NCBI RefSeq assembly: GCF_001310085.1
Contig: NZ_CP012643.1
Coordinates: 4,408,001-4,472,000, forward strand
Reading direction: 5' to 3'
DNA from: Rufibacter tibetensis
GTDB lineage: Bacteria > Bacteroidota > Bacteroidia > Cytophagales > Hymenobacteraceae
Length of the DNA stretch: 64,000 nucleotides
Part shown: one piece after another, positions 34,664 to 43,647 of the stretch
How the letters are laid out: every line of letters begins with the position of its first letter
Numbering within the stretch: position 1 is the first letter of the stretch
Notes under the pieces: model-generated
Seen by the model: the letters and a program-made list of their open reading frames with translations, nothing else
The model's database searches: none
What the model was told of the DNA's origin: nothing
Translations under genes and position numbers: made by a program

Positions 34664-35755
34664 ATGTCATTTGCCTATAAAAGAATCATTATCAAGATTG
34701 GCTCTAACGTGCTCACCCAGGAAAATGGGCTTCCTGATGAGGCTCGTATTCAGCATTTAGTAGAGCAAATCTCTGAACTGAAAAAAGCAGGGAAAGAAGT
34801 CATTGTCGTCTCTTCAGGAGCGGTGGCAGCTGGCCGAAGCCTTATACAAATCCCTGACAAAACAGATGCTATCAGTTCTAGGCAGTTATTAGCTTCAGTA
34901 GGACAGGTAAAACTGATCAATACCTATGCCCACCTTTTCGGTCTGCACCAATTAGTTTGTGCTCAGGTGCTGGTCACCAAAGAAGATTTCAGAGACCGGG
35001 GCCATTACCTTAACATGAAGAACTGTTTTGGGGTGCTGCTCCAGAACAACGTCATTCCCATTGTCAATGAAAATGACGTCATCTCGGTCACAGAGCTCAT
35101 GTTCACCGACAATGATGAACTGGCTGGGCTTATCGCCTCCATGTTAGACGCAGATGCGTTGTTGATTTTGAGTAACGTGAACGGCATCTACTACGGAGAC
35201 CCTAAAGATCCTAATAGCCAGATCATCAAGGAAATAAATGCCTCCACCACTGGTTTCTCTTCTTTTGTATCAACGCAGCGGTCCCAGTTTGGCCGTGGGG
35301 GCATGATTACCAAATGCCAGATGGCCAGCAAAGTAGCGCAACTAGGTATTGCGGTTCACATAGCAAACGGCAAAACCCAAAATGTGCTGCTGAATCTCCT
35401 CAAGGGTAATCTGGAACATACCCGCTTTTTACCTGACAAAACAGCCTCAGGCAAAAAGAAGTGGATTGCTCATTCAGGCACCTTTGCCAAAGGAGTGGTG
35501 CAAATAAACCAGGGAGCAAAGGTCGCGCTCAACAACAATCTTAAAGCGGTAAGTCTATTGCCGGTAGGGATAGTGCAGATTCAGGGCGCTTTTCAGAAAG
35601 GAGACATTTTGAAACTGGTAGATGAGCAGAATCATGTAGTGGGCTTCGGGATTGCTGAATATGGCTCAGAAAAAGCCATTGAACGATTAGGGCAGCAAAA
35701 ACAAAAACCACTTGTGCATTACGATTACCTTTTCCTCAACCAGGAGATTGCCTAA
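34664..35755 (+). CDS. proB: glutamate 5-kinase ProB
   Basis: ProB (363 residues) phosphorylates glutamate in the first step of proline synthesis. The amino-acid-kinase domain shows IIIKIGSNVLTQ, VIVVSSGAVAAGR, NENDVISV and FGRGGMITKCQMASKVA. The C-terminal PUA domain (about 265-355) includes AHSGTFAKGVVQINQGA. It is complete. The next gene, proA, follows after 75 bp that contain a palindrome. No proC is present in the window. Confidence 0.95.
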   Translation: MSFAYKRIIIKIGSNVLTQENGLPDEARIQHLVEQISELKKAGKEVIVVSSGAVAAGRSLIQIPDKTDAISSRQLLASVGQVKLINTYAHLFGLHQLVCAQVLVTKEDFRDRGHYLNMKNCFGVLLQNNVIPIVNENDVISVTELMFTDNDELAGLIASMLDADALLILSNVNGIYYGDPKDPNSQIIKEINASTTGFSSFVSTQRSQFGRGGMITKCQMASKVAQLGIAVHIANGKTQNVLLNLLKGNLEHTRFLPDKTASGKKKWIAHSGTFAKGVVQINQGAKVALNNNLKAVSLLPVGIVQIQGAFQKGDILKLVDEQNHVVGFGIAEYGSEKAIERLGQQKQKPLVHYDYLFLNQEIA

Positions 35756-35757
35756 GG

Positions 35758-35790
35758 TTTAAGCTTTGTTTTCTGAAATAAGCTCTTAAA
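35758..35790. repeat. intergenic palindrome between proB and proA
   Basis: TTTAAGCTT (35758-35766) faces AAGCTCTTAAA (35780-35790) around GTTTTCTGAAAT. The right arm has two extra bases. Confidence 0.55.
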
Positions 35791-35830
35791 CCGCAGGCAT
35801 CCATTTATAAATACTAGGTTTTCCCACCAC

Positions 35831-37081
35831 ATGCAGTACGAAGATTTTTTTAAATATACGCAGGAGGCCAGCCGTTCCCTGGGCTTGTTGAAGCCGGAAA
35901 AGGTAAACGAGGTGCTACGCGATGTAGCGGCGTTAGCGCTGGAAAAAGCAGATGATATTCTTGCAGAAAACCAGAAGGACCTGGACCTGATGGACTCAGA
36001 AGACCCAAAATATGACCGGTTAAAATTGACTGAAGCCAGGTTGCAAGGCATTGCCAAAGACCTTCAGAATGTTGCTAATTTAACTTCACCTTTGGGTGAG
36101 GTCCTGCTGCAGAAGGAACTACCCAATGGGCTTTCCCTTTCTAAAGTGCGGGTGCCTTTGGGAGTAATTGGAGTCATCTATGAGGCACGCCCTAATGTTA
36201 CTTTTGACGTATTTTCACTTTGCCTTAAAACCGGAAATGCCTGTCTTATGAAAGGCGGCAGTGATGCCCACAATTCTAATCTGGCTATAATTTCCATTAT
36301 ACATGTTGTTTTAGAACGGCACGGGCTGAACCCACACCTTGTTACTTTGTTGCCGCCAGAACGCCAAGCTACCGAAGCTCTGTTGCAAGCCATTGGGTAC
36401 GTAGATGTGCTTATTCCAAGGGGAAGCCAGGCACTAATTAACTATGTTCGGCAGAATGCGAAAGTGCCCGTCATTGAAACAGGGGCGGGCATCGTTCACA
36501 CCTACTTTGATGAATCTGCGGACCTGGAGAAAGGCAGGCAAGTCATCTACAATGCTAAAACCAGACGCGTAAGTGTCTGCAATGCCCTGGATTGCCTTCT
36601 TCTACACCAAAACCGTTTAGATGATTTACCTGCTCTTGTAGAGGCTTTGGCTACGGCAAACGTGGAAATCTTTGCCGATGGTCCTGCATTTGCGGTCCTG
36701 CAAACCTCGTATCCTACAGCGTTACTGCATCCAGCCACTGAAGAACATTTCGGGACAGAGTTTTTGGCTTTAAAAATGGCGATCAAGACGGTTCCATATC
36801 TCTCCTCGGCTTTAGATCATATTGCCCGCTACAGCTCCAAACACAGTGAGGCAATCTTAGCGGAAGATCCACATGTACTAGAAACCTTTCTGAACACGGT
36901 AGACGCAGCAGCGGTATATGCGAACGCTTCCACGGCATTCACAGACGGTGCCCAATTTGGGTTAGGGGCCGAAATAGGAATCAGTACGCAAAAACTTCAT
37001 GCCAGAGGCCCAATGGGTTTGGAGGAACTCACAAGTTATAAGTGGATTGTTAGAGGAGCAGGACAAGTACGGGAAGGTTGA
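35831..37081 (+). CDS. proA: glutamate-5-semialdehyde dehydrogenase ProA
   Basis: ProA (416 residues) reduces glutamyl-5-phosphate to the semialdehyde with NADPH. Signatures are [45 protein letters not shown], the catalytic Cys in [15 protein letters not shown], and [20 protein letters not shown]. It is complete and shares an operon with proB, whose unstable product it consumes. Confidence 0.96.
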   Translation: MQYEDFFKYTQEASRSLGLLKPEKVNEVLRDVAALALEKADDILAENQKDLDLMDSEDPKYDRLKLTEARLQGIAKDLQNVANLTSPLGEVLLQKELPNGLSLSKVRVPLGVIGVIYEARPNVTFDVFSLCLKTGNACLMKGGSDAHNSNLAIISIIHVVLERHGLNPHLVTLLPPERQATEALLQAIGYVDVLIPRGSQALINYVRQNAKVPVIETGAGIVHTYFDESADLEKGRQVIYNAKTRRVSVCNALDCLLLHQNRLDDLPALVEALATANVEIFADGPAFAVLQTSYPTALLHPATEEHFGTEFLALKMAIKTVPYLSSALDHIARYSSKHSEAILAEDPHVLETFLNTVDAAAVYANASTAFTDGAQFGLGAEIGISTQKLHARGPMGLEELTSYKWIVRGAGQVREG

Positions 37082-37168
37082 ACTATTTTAGGAGCCTTCT
37101 TATAAAACTGTCCTTTAAGCAATTACTTACTACTAAATGAAAAGAATTCCTTCACCAACCTCATAAGA

Positions 37169-37807
37169 ATGCGCCTTTCTACCCTCACGAATGTAGTAGG
37201 TCAGGTATCTCTGATTCTATTCATTGCAGCCTCCTGCCGTTCTGCCCAAATGGTATCCTTACCCAAAGGAATTCCTATCCTGAAAAGAGCTGAGTGGGGT
37301 GCCGTGGCCTCGGTGTTGCCTATGAAAACGCATGTACCCCAAAAGATTACCATTCACCACACTGCTACAAAACAGAACCCAGAACGCTCCTTAAAAGCGA
37401 AGTTGCAAACCCTTCAGAAATTCTCAATGGAGCGTAGCCCTTTGTCAGGTGGACGTATCAAAGAACCATGGGCAGATATTCCGTACCATTTTTACATTGA
37501 TGTGAACGGAAACGTGGGTGAGGGCCGGCCGCTACAGTATGTAGGCGATTCTAATACCTCCTATGATCCAACTGGCCATGCCTTGATTGTATTGGAGGGA
37601 AATTTCGAGAATGAGAAGGTAAGCCCGGAACAGCGGCAGAGTCTGGAGAAGCTAACCCTGGCCATTGCCAAACGCTGGAAAATTTCTGGAACTCAGATTT
37701 GGGGGCACAAAGACAATGCTTCTACTGCTTGTCCGGGAGAGGACCTGTATCTCTTATTGCCGCACCTGAGAGATTTGGTAGATGGCAAGACAAGCCAGCG
37801 GAAGTAA
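37169..37807 (+). CDS. PGRP-type N-acetylmuramoyl-L-alanine amidase lipoprotein
   Basis: A 212-residue exported protein with a lipobox-like end to its signal (ILFIAASC, Cys at 23). It is a zinc amidase of the peptidoglycan-recognition/T7-lysozyme family: ITIHHTATK (H63/H64), the substrate groove IPYHFYIDVNGNVGEGRPLQYVGD, and IWGHKDNASTACPG with the remaining His and Cys ligands. It probably cleaves the MurNAc-L-Ala bond in cell-wall turnover. It lies 87 bp after proA and just before pncA. Confidence 0.9.
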   Translation: MRLSTLTNVVGQVSLILFIAASCRSAQMVSLPKGIPILKRAEWGAVASVLPMKTHVPQKITIHHTATKQNPERSLKAKLQTLQKFSMERSPLSGGRIKEPWADIPYHFYIDVNGNVGEGRPLQYVGDSNTSYDPTGHALIVLEGNFENEKVSPEQRQSLEKLTLAIAKRWKISGTQIWGHKDNASTACPGEDLYLLLPHLRDLVDGKTSQRK

Positions 37808-37893
37808 ACGCGTCTGTACCTTTTTCAATACGTTTAAAGTATTTCGGAGAATATATCTCTTTACTTACTTCATCTATTTTCCTCTTTTCAACT

Positions 37894-38505
37894 ATGAAAG
37901 CACTGTTGCTGATAGATATACAAAATGATTTTATACCGGGCGGGGCTCTGGCGGTGCCGGAAGGAAGTGCCATTATATCAATTGTCAATGAATTGCAATC
38001 CCATTTTGATCTGGTAATAGCCACCCAGGATTGGCACCCGCGACTACATAAAAGCTTCGCCTCTCAGCACGAAGGAAAAAATGTGTTTGACGTGACGCAA
38101 CTGCAAGGGTTGGAGCAAGTGCTGTGGCCTGACCATTGCGTACAGAGTACCTATGGAGCTGAGTTTTCTCCCGCCTTAGACATGACGAGGGTAGAAGTTA
38201 TCTTCCGGAAAGGCACCAGCACCGAAATCGACTCTTATAGCGGCTTTTTTGACAACGGACACCTAAAGTCTACCGCTCTGGCAGAATACCTGAGGGGGAA
38301 AGGAGTAACTGATGTCTACCTGGTTGGATTAGCCGCCGACTTTTGTGTTTACTTCACAGCGTTAGATGCTATTCAGGAAGGATTCTCTACCTACTTTATA
38401 GAGGACGCCACAAGAGCTATCAGCCAAGAGGGGTTTGAAAAAGCCAAGAGGGACCTTCTGGACAAAGGAGGGCAGTTCATCCACAGCCAGAGTATTCTAG
38501 GGTAG
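37894..38505 (+). CDS. pncA: nicotinamidase PncA
   Basis: PncA (203 residues) hydrolyses nicotinamide to nicotinate for NAD salvage. The catalytic triad is D8 (LLLIDIQNDF), K106 (IFRKGTSTE) and C151 (GLAADFCVYF); the metal-binding region is QDWHP with WPDHC. I start at the ATG at 37894, since the longer frame runs back through the amidase gene. It converges with pncB, the next enzyme in the pathway, across a shared palindromic terminator. Confidence 0.95.
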   Translation: MKALLLIDIQNDFIPGGALAVPEGSAIISIVNELQSHFDLVIATQDWHPRLHKSFASQHEGKNVFDVTQLQGLEQVLWPDHCVQSTYGAEFSPALDMTRVEVIFRKGTSTEIDSYSGFFDNGHLKSTALAEYLRGKGVTDVYLVGLAADFCVYFTALDAIQEGFSTYFIEDATRAISQEGFEKAKRDLLDKGGQFIHSQSILG

Positions 38506-38560
38506 GCTTAAAATAGATTGGTGCCTGTTTTCTAAAAACAGGCACCAATCTATTTTAAGC
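38506..38560. terminator. bidirectional terminator between pncA and pncB
   Basis: Perfect 25-bp arms (38506-38530, 38536-38560) flank a 5-nt loop. The inner ends give TGTTT and AAACA. The pncB stop codon (38555-38557) lies inside the right arm. Confidence 0.9.
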
Positions 38561-40039
38561 TATTTGCTTGTTCTGCTCTTCACTTCTTAGTTGAATAATC
38601 AGTTTCATTTTACGCTCGTGCAACTGTTCTTCTAACCCTACCTTGAAGGTGTGTGGGTTCAGAAACCTACGGTAAGTTCCGTGCAGGAGGTTGAGTTGCT
38701 GTTTGGTACGGGCTTGTATTGCGGGTAAGTCTGGGGAAGAGTAGACTTGATTTCCATCTCTGAAAACAGGCACCAGTAAGTCCTCATAGGTGCACTCTTT
38801 AGCATAGCTTTTGCGCTGGGTAGGGTCATTGGGGTGTACCATGGTGACAGAGGGGCTCACATCCAGAAGTTCAGAATAAATCATGTCGCCTACCAGTGCA
38901 TTGTCATGAGAAAACCGCCGCACCTGCAGAATTCCAGGGGTTGAGATTTTAACAAGCTGCTCAGATAGCTTCAGCTTGTATTCCCATTCACCATCGGCTT
39001 GCCGTAGCGCCGCCAGTTTATATACTCCTCCCAAGGCTGGTTGGTCAAAAGCAGTCACCATTTTGGTACCAATTCCCCAGGCGTCAATCTTTGCCCCCTG
39101 CAGCTTTAAGCTTTGAATCAGGTGCTCATCTAAGTCGTTGCTTGCCAGAATAGATACCTTTGGAAAACCAGCCTCGTCTAGCATTTTCCGCCCCTCAATG
39201 CTCAGGTAAGCTAAGTCCCCCGAATCTAACCGGATCCCCCTCAACTCGCTGCCTTTCTCCCGCATGGTTTTGGCAACTTCAATGGCATTTTTGATGCCGT
39301 CAAGCGTGTGGTAGGTGTCTACCAGGAAAACGGAATCATGGGGAAAGACATCGGCGTAAGCCGAAAAAGCTTCCTGCTCTTCCTCAAAAGACATGATCCA
39401 GCTATGGGCATGCGTGCCCCTCACCGGAATATTGAAGATTTGGCCCGCCAGCATGTTGGAAGTAGCCCCAACTCCGCCTATGAAGGAAGCCCGAGCCGCT
39501 GACAATGCCCCATCAGGTCCCTGCGCCCGGCGCATTCCAAATTCTATCACTGCGTCGCCCTGGGCCGCATCTACTATACGGGCTGCTTTGGTGGCAATGA
39601 GCGTTTGGAAGTTCAGGATGGTGAGCAAAGGGGTTTCCAGCAATTGACACTGTAGAATAGGCCCTTTGATTCTAAGCAAAGGTTCATTTGGAAACACCAC
39701 AGTACCCTCAGGAATGGCATCTACGTCACAGCTGAACTCAAGAGAACGAAGGTGCTCCAAGAAGCCTTCCTCAAACAAAGGTTGACCTTGGCTTCCGGTC
39801 AGACTTTTCAGATAAGAAAGGTCTTCCTGGGTAAACCTGAAACTTTGCAGTAAGTCAATGGCATCTGCTAAACCTGCGCTTATGGTATATCCGCCTTTAA
39901 AGGGATTGTTTCTAAAATATAAATGGAAAACCGCTTCCTGCTCCGCCATTCCTTTTTTCCAATAGCCTTGGGCCATGGTCAGCTGGTACATATCGGTGAG
40001 TAAGGCGAGAGAAAGCTGGTAACGTTGACTAATGTTCAT
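38555..40039 (-). CDS. pncB: nicotinate phosphoribosyltransferase PncB
   Basis: PncB (494 residues) makes nicotinate mononucleotide from nicotinate and PRPP. Signatures are ALLTDMYQLTMAQGYWKKG near the N-terminus, EFGMRRAQGPDGALSAARA (active-site region), GTHAHSWIMSF (phosphorylated His region) and IRLDSGDLAYLS. The length fits the long bacterial type. It converges with pncA and ends inside their common terminator. Confidence 0.95.
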   Translation of the reverse strand: MNISQRYQLSLALLTDMYQLTMAQGYWKKGMAEQEAVFHLYFRNNPFKGGYTISAGLADAIDLLQSFRFTQEDLSYLKSLTGSQGQPLFEEGFLEHLRSLEFSCDVDAIPEGTVVFPNEPLLRIKGPILQCQLLETPLLTILNFQTLIATKAARIVDAAQGDAVIEFGMRRAQGPDGALSAARASFIGGVGATSNMLAGQIFNIPVRGTHAHSWIMSFEEEQEAFSAYADVFPHDSVFLVDTYHTLDGIKNAIEVAKTMREKGSELRGIRLDSGDLAYLSIEGRKMLDEAGFPKVSILASNDLDEHLIQSLKLQGAKIDAWGIGTKMVTAFDQPALGGVYKLAALRQADGEWEYKLKLSEQLVKISTPGILQVRRFSHDNALVGDMIYSELLDVSPSVTMVHPNDPTQRKSYAKECTYEDLLVPVFRDGNQVYSSPDLPAIQARTKQQLNLLHGTYRRFLNPHTFKVGLEEQLHERKMKLIIQLRSEEQNKQIA

Positions 40040-40408
40040 ATACCTCTTGATGGGTTTGTGTTATGTAGCTACGAAAATGGCAATTTTTATGTATTCCTGT
40101 TTAAATTATTTCAGAGGTATCAGGCTAGGTCAACTTTGCAAGTTAGGGAGTTAATAGCTAGAGTAAACCTTTCTTAAACATTGTGTAAAGAAAGGTTTAC
40201 TCTACCAATGTAGGAAAAGATAGATAAGCCACTAAAATCAAAAATGTTCAACTTAAAAGCAGATGTATTTTGAATTGCTAAATTTTGTTGTACCAAAACA
40301 AGAATAAAATAGAACATTCGTAAAAGTATAATCGTATATTTAGCTAAGCATTATTGAAAAATGATGTGATTTCATTGTAGTGCAATAGGGAATTAAAAAA
40401 CAGGAAAA
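40040..40408. other. divergent intergenic region upstream of pncB
   Basis: 369 bp of AT-rich DNA between pncB (minus) and a small membrane-protein gene (plus). The only strong feature is the inverted repeat at 40159-40204. Confidence 0.55.
40159..40204. promoter_or_regulatory. 17-bp perfect inverted repeat upstream of pncB
   Basis: TAGAGTAAACCTTTCTT (40159-40175) is exactly mirrored at 40188-40204 across 12 nt. It lies 120 bp upstream of pncB and 205 bp upstream of the membrane-protein gene. It could be an operator or an RNA hairpin. Its arms are unlike those of the other hairpins. Confidence 0.55.
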
Positions 40409-40735
40409 ATGAAAAAAGACCAGTTATCTACCCTCATTGCCGTTGGATTCTTCGCTGGAACCTTTGTAATAGCGTTCACTTCCAATGACAGCGACACAGC
40501 CGCCCTGCGGGTATTAGCTTACCTAGCAATTGGCTGTCTACTCTCCATCCTCTGTATCTTCTGGGACAGAATTATTTCTAAGGAAGAAGATAAGAGCCAC
40601 GCCCACCTTGACACCGTATTACATGATGCGAAGAAATTCTCAGATGAGTACGGTGATGTATACCTTATGGCAGACAAGTTGAAAAACAAACGTAAAGTTA
40701 GAGGTGAGGATTCAATCTCTGGAAGCCCAGCTTAA
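40409..40735 (+). CDS. small membrane protein of unknown function
   Basis: I do not recognise this 108-residue protein. It has two hydrophobic segments (STLIAVGFFAGTFVIAF, about 7-23, and ALRVLAYLAIGCLLSILCIF, about 32-51) followed by a charged, probably cytoplasmic tail (DTVLHDAKKFSDEYGDVYLM ... KLKNKRKVRGEDS). It is monocistronic, with a terminator 57 bp after its stop. Confidence 0.7.
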   Translation: MKKDQLSTLIAVGFFAGTFVIAFTSNDSDTAALRVLAYLAIGCLLSILCIFWDRIISKEEDKSHAHLDTVLHDAKKFSDEYGDVYLMADKLKNKRKVRGEDSISGSPA

Positions 40736-40791
40736 TTTCAACCTAAATTTCAAAAAATGCCTATGAATTAAAATTACTCATGATAATTCAG

Positions 40792-40823
40792 AAAAGCCCC
40801 TCCTTACAAGAGAGGCTTTTTTG
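40792..40823 (+). terminator. rho-independent terminator
   Basis: AAAAGCC (40792-40798) pairs with GGCTTTT (40814-40820), with further pairing past a small bulge, then a T-run. It ends the transcript of the small membrane protein. Confidence 0.8.
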
Positions 40824-40904
40824 TTTTTGGACCCATAAATCCTTTCTTGCTTCCTGAAAGTAGAAGTGGTCCCATTAAGTCCAATTCATAAAAATAAAAC
40901 ACGT

Positions 40905-41267
40905 ATGCAGAAAGTAAACCTGGAAGAGAAACTATCTCTGTTTTCAGATCACTGGAACCCCAGAATAGTGGGAGAATTAAATGGGCAGCATGTGAAGGTG
41001 GCTAAATTGAAAGGTGAATTTGTCTGGCATCATCATGATCATGAAGATGAATTATTTCTGGTGGTAAAGGGACAGTTCATCATGGAGTTCAGAGACAAGA
41101 ACGTTGAACTGCATGAGGGTGAGTTTTTGATAGTGCCCCGCGGAGTGGAGCACCGTCCGGTAGCACCAGAGGAGGTAAGCATAATTTTGTTCGAACCAGC
41201 TTCTACGGTAAATACCGGAAACCAGCAGGAAAGTGAGCTTACCCGTCAAACCCTGGAGCGCTTGTAA
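40905..41267 (+). CDS. single-domain cupin protein
   Basis: A 120-residue cupin with the metal-binding first motif FVWHHHDHEDELFLVVKGQF and the second motif GEFLIVPRGVEHRPVAPEE. Family members bind small molecules or a metal; the ligand is unknown. I start at the ATG at 40905 (MQKVNLEEKLS), because the longer frame begins near the preceding terminator. The LysR gene starts 39 bp after its stop. Confidence 0.85.
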   Translation: MQKVNLEEKLSLFSDHWNPRIVGELNGQHVKVAKLKGEFVWHHHDHEDELFLVVKGQFIMEFRDKNVELHEGEFLIVPRGVEHRPVAPEEVSIILFEPASTVNTGNQQESELTRQTLERL

Positions 41268-41306
41268 TATCTTTTGGGGCAACAATATTTAAACCAGCCT
41301 TGATTT

Positions 41307-42203
41307 GTGATTTCTCATAAACATGTAGTCTTTTTAGAAGTGGCCAGGCAGCTAAGTTTCACCAAGGCCAGCCAAATTCTTTATATAAGTCAGTCTGCAA
41401 TCAGCAAGCAGATTAAGGCGCTGGAGGATTACTATAAAACAGGGCTGTTTGAGCGACATGGGAACACTATTAGCCTCACGCCGGCTGGCCAGTTGCTTTT
41501 TCAGAAATTAGAAGCAGTGCAGCATATTCAGAATGACTTGCACCAGGAGCTTCCTTTGCTGAGCCAGAATTTTCAACCGCAAATTTCCCTTATTTTAGGT
41601 GCTAGCACCACCATATCGCTCTACATCCTTCCGCCGGTGCTTTCAGCGTACCTCACGCAGTTCCCACAGGTGAAACTCAGCCTCCGTAACCGAAACAGCG
41701 AAAATATCCTAAAAGCCTTGCTGGACCACGACATTGACCTGGGCATCATTGAGGGAATTAATAAAGTAAGCCAGGTGACGTACACGCCTTTCCTGACTGA
41801 TGAAGTGATTGCAGTTTGCTCTCCGCGTAATCCGCTGATCAAGCATGACCTGGAGTTGAAGGATCTCTATCAGATTCCGTTGGCGATCAGGGAAGCGGGG
41901 TCAGGTACGTTGGCGGTGTTGGAAGAGGCGCTGGGGCAGAGAGGAGTGAAGCTCTCGCAATTACAGGTGCGCGTAAGGTTAGGAGGCACTGAGGCCCTGA
42001 AAAATTTTGTGCGGGTAGATACCTGTCTGGCTTTTCTACCAAGGCAGGCGGTGGTAAAAGAGTTAGCCTCAGGTGAACTGATGGAAGTCAAGATACATGA
42101 TCTGGAAGTCTCCAGGACCTTCAACTTCATCCAACGAAAAGGCACTGAGAACAATGCCCCTTATAAAAACTTTATCCAGTTTATGAGACGTCAGTATTCC
42201 TAA
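41307..42203 (+). CDS. LysR-type transcriptional regulator
   Basis: A 298-residue LysR-family regulator. The winged helix-turn-helix is FLEVARQLSFTKASQILYISQSAISKQIKALEDY (residues about 8-42, quoted here only to locate the helices). The C-terminal part is a periplasmic-binding-protein-like effector domain (LILGASTTISLYILPPVLSA). It resembles the CysB/CbbR/CysL branch. The start is GTG at 41307; a TTG two bases earlier runs into a stop. The neighbours are a cupin and thrC, but its target is not evident. Confidence 0.88.
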   Translation: MISHKHVVFLEVARQLSFTKASQILYISQSAISKQIKALEDYYKTGLFERHGNTISLTPAGQLLFQKLEAVQHIQNDLHQELPLLSQNFQPQISLILGASTTISLYILPPVLSAYLTQFPQVKLSLRNRNSENILKALLDHDIDLGIIEGINKVSQVTYTPFLTDEVIAVCSPRNPLIKHDLELKDLYQIPLAIREAGSGTLAVLEEALGQRGVKLSQLQVRVRLGGTEALKNFVRVDTCLAFLPRQAVVKELASGELMEVKIHDLEVSRTFNFIQRKGTENNAPYKNFIQFMRRQYS

Positions 42204-42282
42204 ATGGAATAGACTATAACTAATTGCTATTTGTCTTGGTCATGGTAGTTATACTACTTGCATTGCTAACTAACATAAGCCT

Positions 42283-43470
42283 ATGCCTGCTCAAATAGCT
42301 ACCAGCCTCAGTAGAATCTCCCGCCTCGTTTGCTCAAAATGCGATCGGGAATACCCTCATGAAGTTCTGCAGCGTGTTTCTGCTTGCTGTGGAATGCCTC
42401 TACTGGCACAATATGACACAACAGAAACCTTCTCAAAAAAGGCTCTAAGTGGCCGAGAAGGTACTATGTGGCGCTATCAAGAACTTTTACCAGTTCTGGA
42501 TGAAGCGTACAAAGTCTCGTTAGGCGAAGGATTTACTCCCATACTAAAGCTCAAGAACCTGGCCAATGCCTATGGGTTTGATAATCTGGTGCTCAAAGAT
42601 GAAGGAAAAAACCCTACGGGGTCTTTCAAGGCTCGTGGTCTGAGCATGGCCATCTCCAAAGCGTTGGAACTAGGTTCAGAAGGCTGCATCGTTCCCACCG
42701 CCGGTAATGCGGGGGTGGCCATGGCGGCTTACTGTGCCAAAGCTAACTTACCTGCCGTAGTAGTAATGCCTCGTCATACACCAAAGGCTTTCAGAGACGA
42801 ATGCTACTGGTATGGAGCAGAGGTACATTTACTGGACGGGCTCATCAATGACTGCGCTGCCGAAGTTAGACGCCTGAACCAGCACGGGGAACTATTAGAT
42901 GTTTCTACCCTAAAAGAACCTTACCGGATAGAAGGCAAGAAAACGATGGGCTACGAGATTGCCGAACAGTTGAACTGGACCCTACCTGACGTGATCCTGT
43001 ACCCGGCCGGCGGAGGCACCGGACTCATTGGAATCTGGAAAGCATTTCAGGAGATGATTTCTTTAGGTTGGCTGGACAAAGACGTGAAGTTGCCCCGTAT
43101 GGTGGCTGTACAAGCCCAAAATTGCCGGCCTTTGGTAGACACGTACTTGGGCCTTCAGGAAAACTCACAGAATTACAATGGACGTCCTACCATCGCCAAC
43201 GGACTCGCCGTTCCGCGTCCATTAGGCGAACCCCTGATGCTGCAGGTGTTGAATAACTCTGGTGGCACTGCCATATCCATTACAGAAGAAGAAATGCTGG
43301 AAGGCATAAGTGAGTTGGGCCGGAAAGAAGGCTTGTTTGTGGCCCCTGAAGGAGCCGCTGTCTGGATGGCTGCCCGTCAGCTTCTAAAGCAAGGCTGGAT
43401 TCAGCCTCAGGAACATGTCCTATTACTTAATACAGGTTCAGGACAAAAATACCTGGAGAATTTTTCATAG
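42283..43470 (+). CDS. thrC: threonine synthase
   Basis: A 395-residue PLP enzyme that converts O-phosphohomoserine to threonine. An N-terminal zinc-ribbon-like segment (C17, C20, C35, C36) precedes the fold-type II core. The PLP lysine is K116 in NPTGSFKARGLSMA; TAGNAGVAMAAY, LYPAGGGTGLIG (phosphate-binding) and NTGSGQKY follow. It is of the archaeal/plant-like class. No other threonine-pathway gene is adjacent. Confidence 0.88.
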   Translation: MPAQIATSLSRISRLVCSKCDREYPHEVLQRVSACCGMPLLAQYDTTETFSKKALSGREGTMWRYQELLPVLDEAYKVSLGEGFTPILKLKNLANAYGFDNLVLKDEGKNPTGSFKARGLSMAISKALELGSEGCIVPTAGNAGVAMAAYCAKANLPAVVVMPRHTPKAFRDECYWYGAEVHLLDGLINDCAAEVRRLNQHGELLDVSTLKEPYRIEGKKTMGYEIAEQLNWTLPDVILYPAGGGTGLIGIWKAFQEMISLGWLDKDVKLPRMVAVQAQNCRPLVDTYLGLQENSQNYNGRPTIANGLAVPRPLGEPLMLQVLNNSGGTAISITEEEMLEGISELGRKEGLFVAPEGAAVWMAARQLLKQGWIQPQEHVLLLNTGSGQKYLENFS

Positions 43471-43488
43471 TTATAGTAGATCCATCTG

Positions 43489-43521
43489 TTTTAGGCCATT
43501 TTTTTAAAAAAGGGCATAGAA
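43489..43521. repeat. intergenic palindrome after thrC
   Basis: TTTTAGGCC (43489-43497) pairs imperfectly with GGCATAGAA (43513-43521) around a T-run and A-run. It may act as a terminator. Confidence 0.45.
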
Positions 43522-43543
43522 CCATCATCTTGATTTTATTGCA

Positions 43544-43587
43544 CTTAAAGCCCATCCTGATTATGTCTGATTAGGGAGGGCTTTAGG
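43544..43587 (+). terminator. possible terminator between thrC and the dipeptidase
   Basis: AAAGCCC (43547-43553) pairs exactly with GGGCTTT (43578-43584), with outer C-G and T-A pairs and inner CC-GG pairs. A T-rich stretch follows about 20 bp later. Confidence 0.5.
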
Positions 43588-43647
43588 CATTTTAAGGGTT
43601 TTTGTTTAAACTAGGAGAACCAACCATCATCATCTCAAAGTCTTTTC

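Noticed and set aside
36597-36661. Scan for tRNA or other RNA genes, CRISPR arrays and insertion sequences throughout the window
   Set aside because: No cloverleaf-like sequence, regularly spaced repeat array or transposase was recognised; this was by eye, so a covariance-model scan would be decisive. The coordinates given are only a placeholder inside proA.
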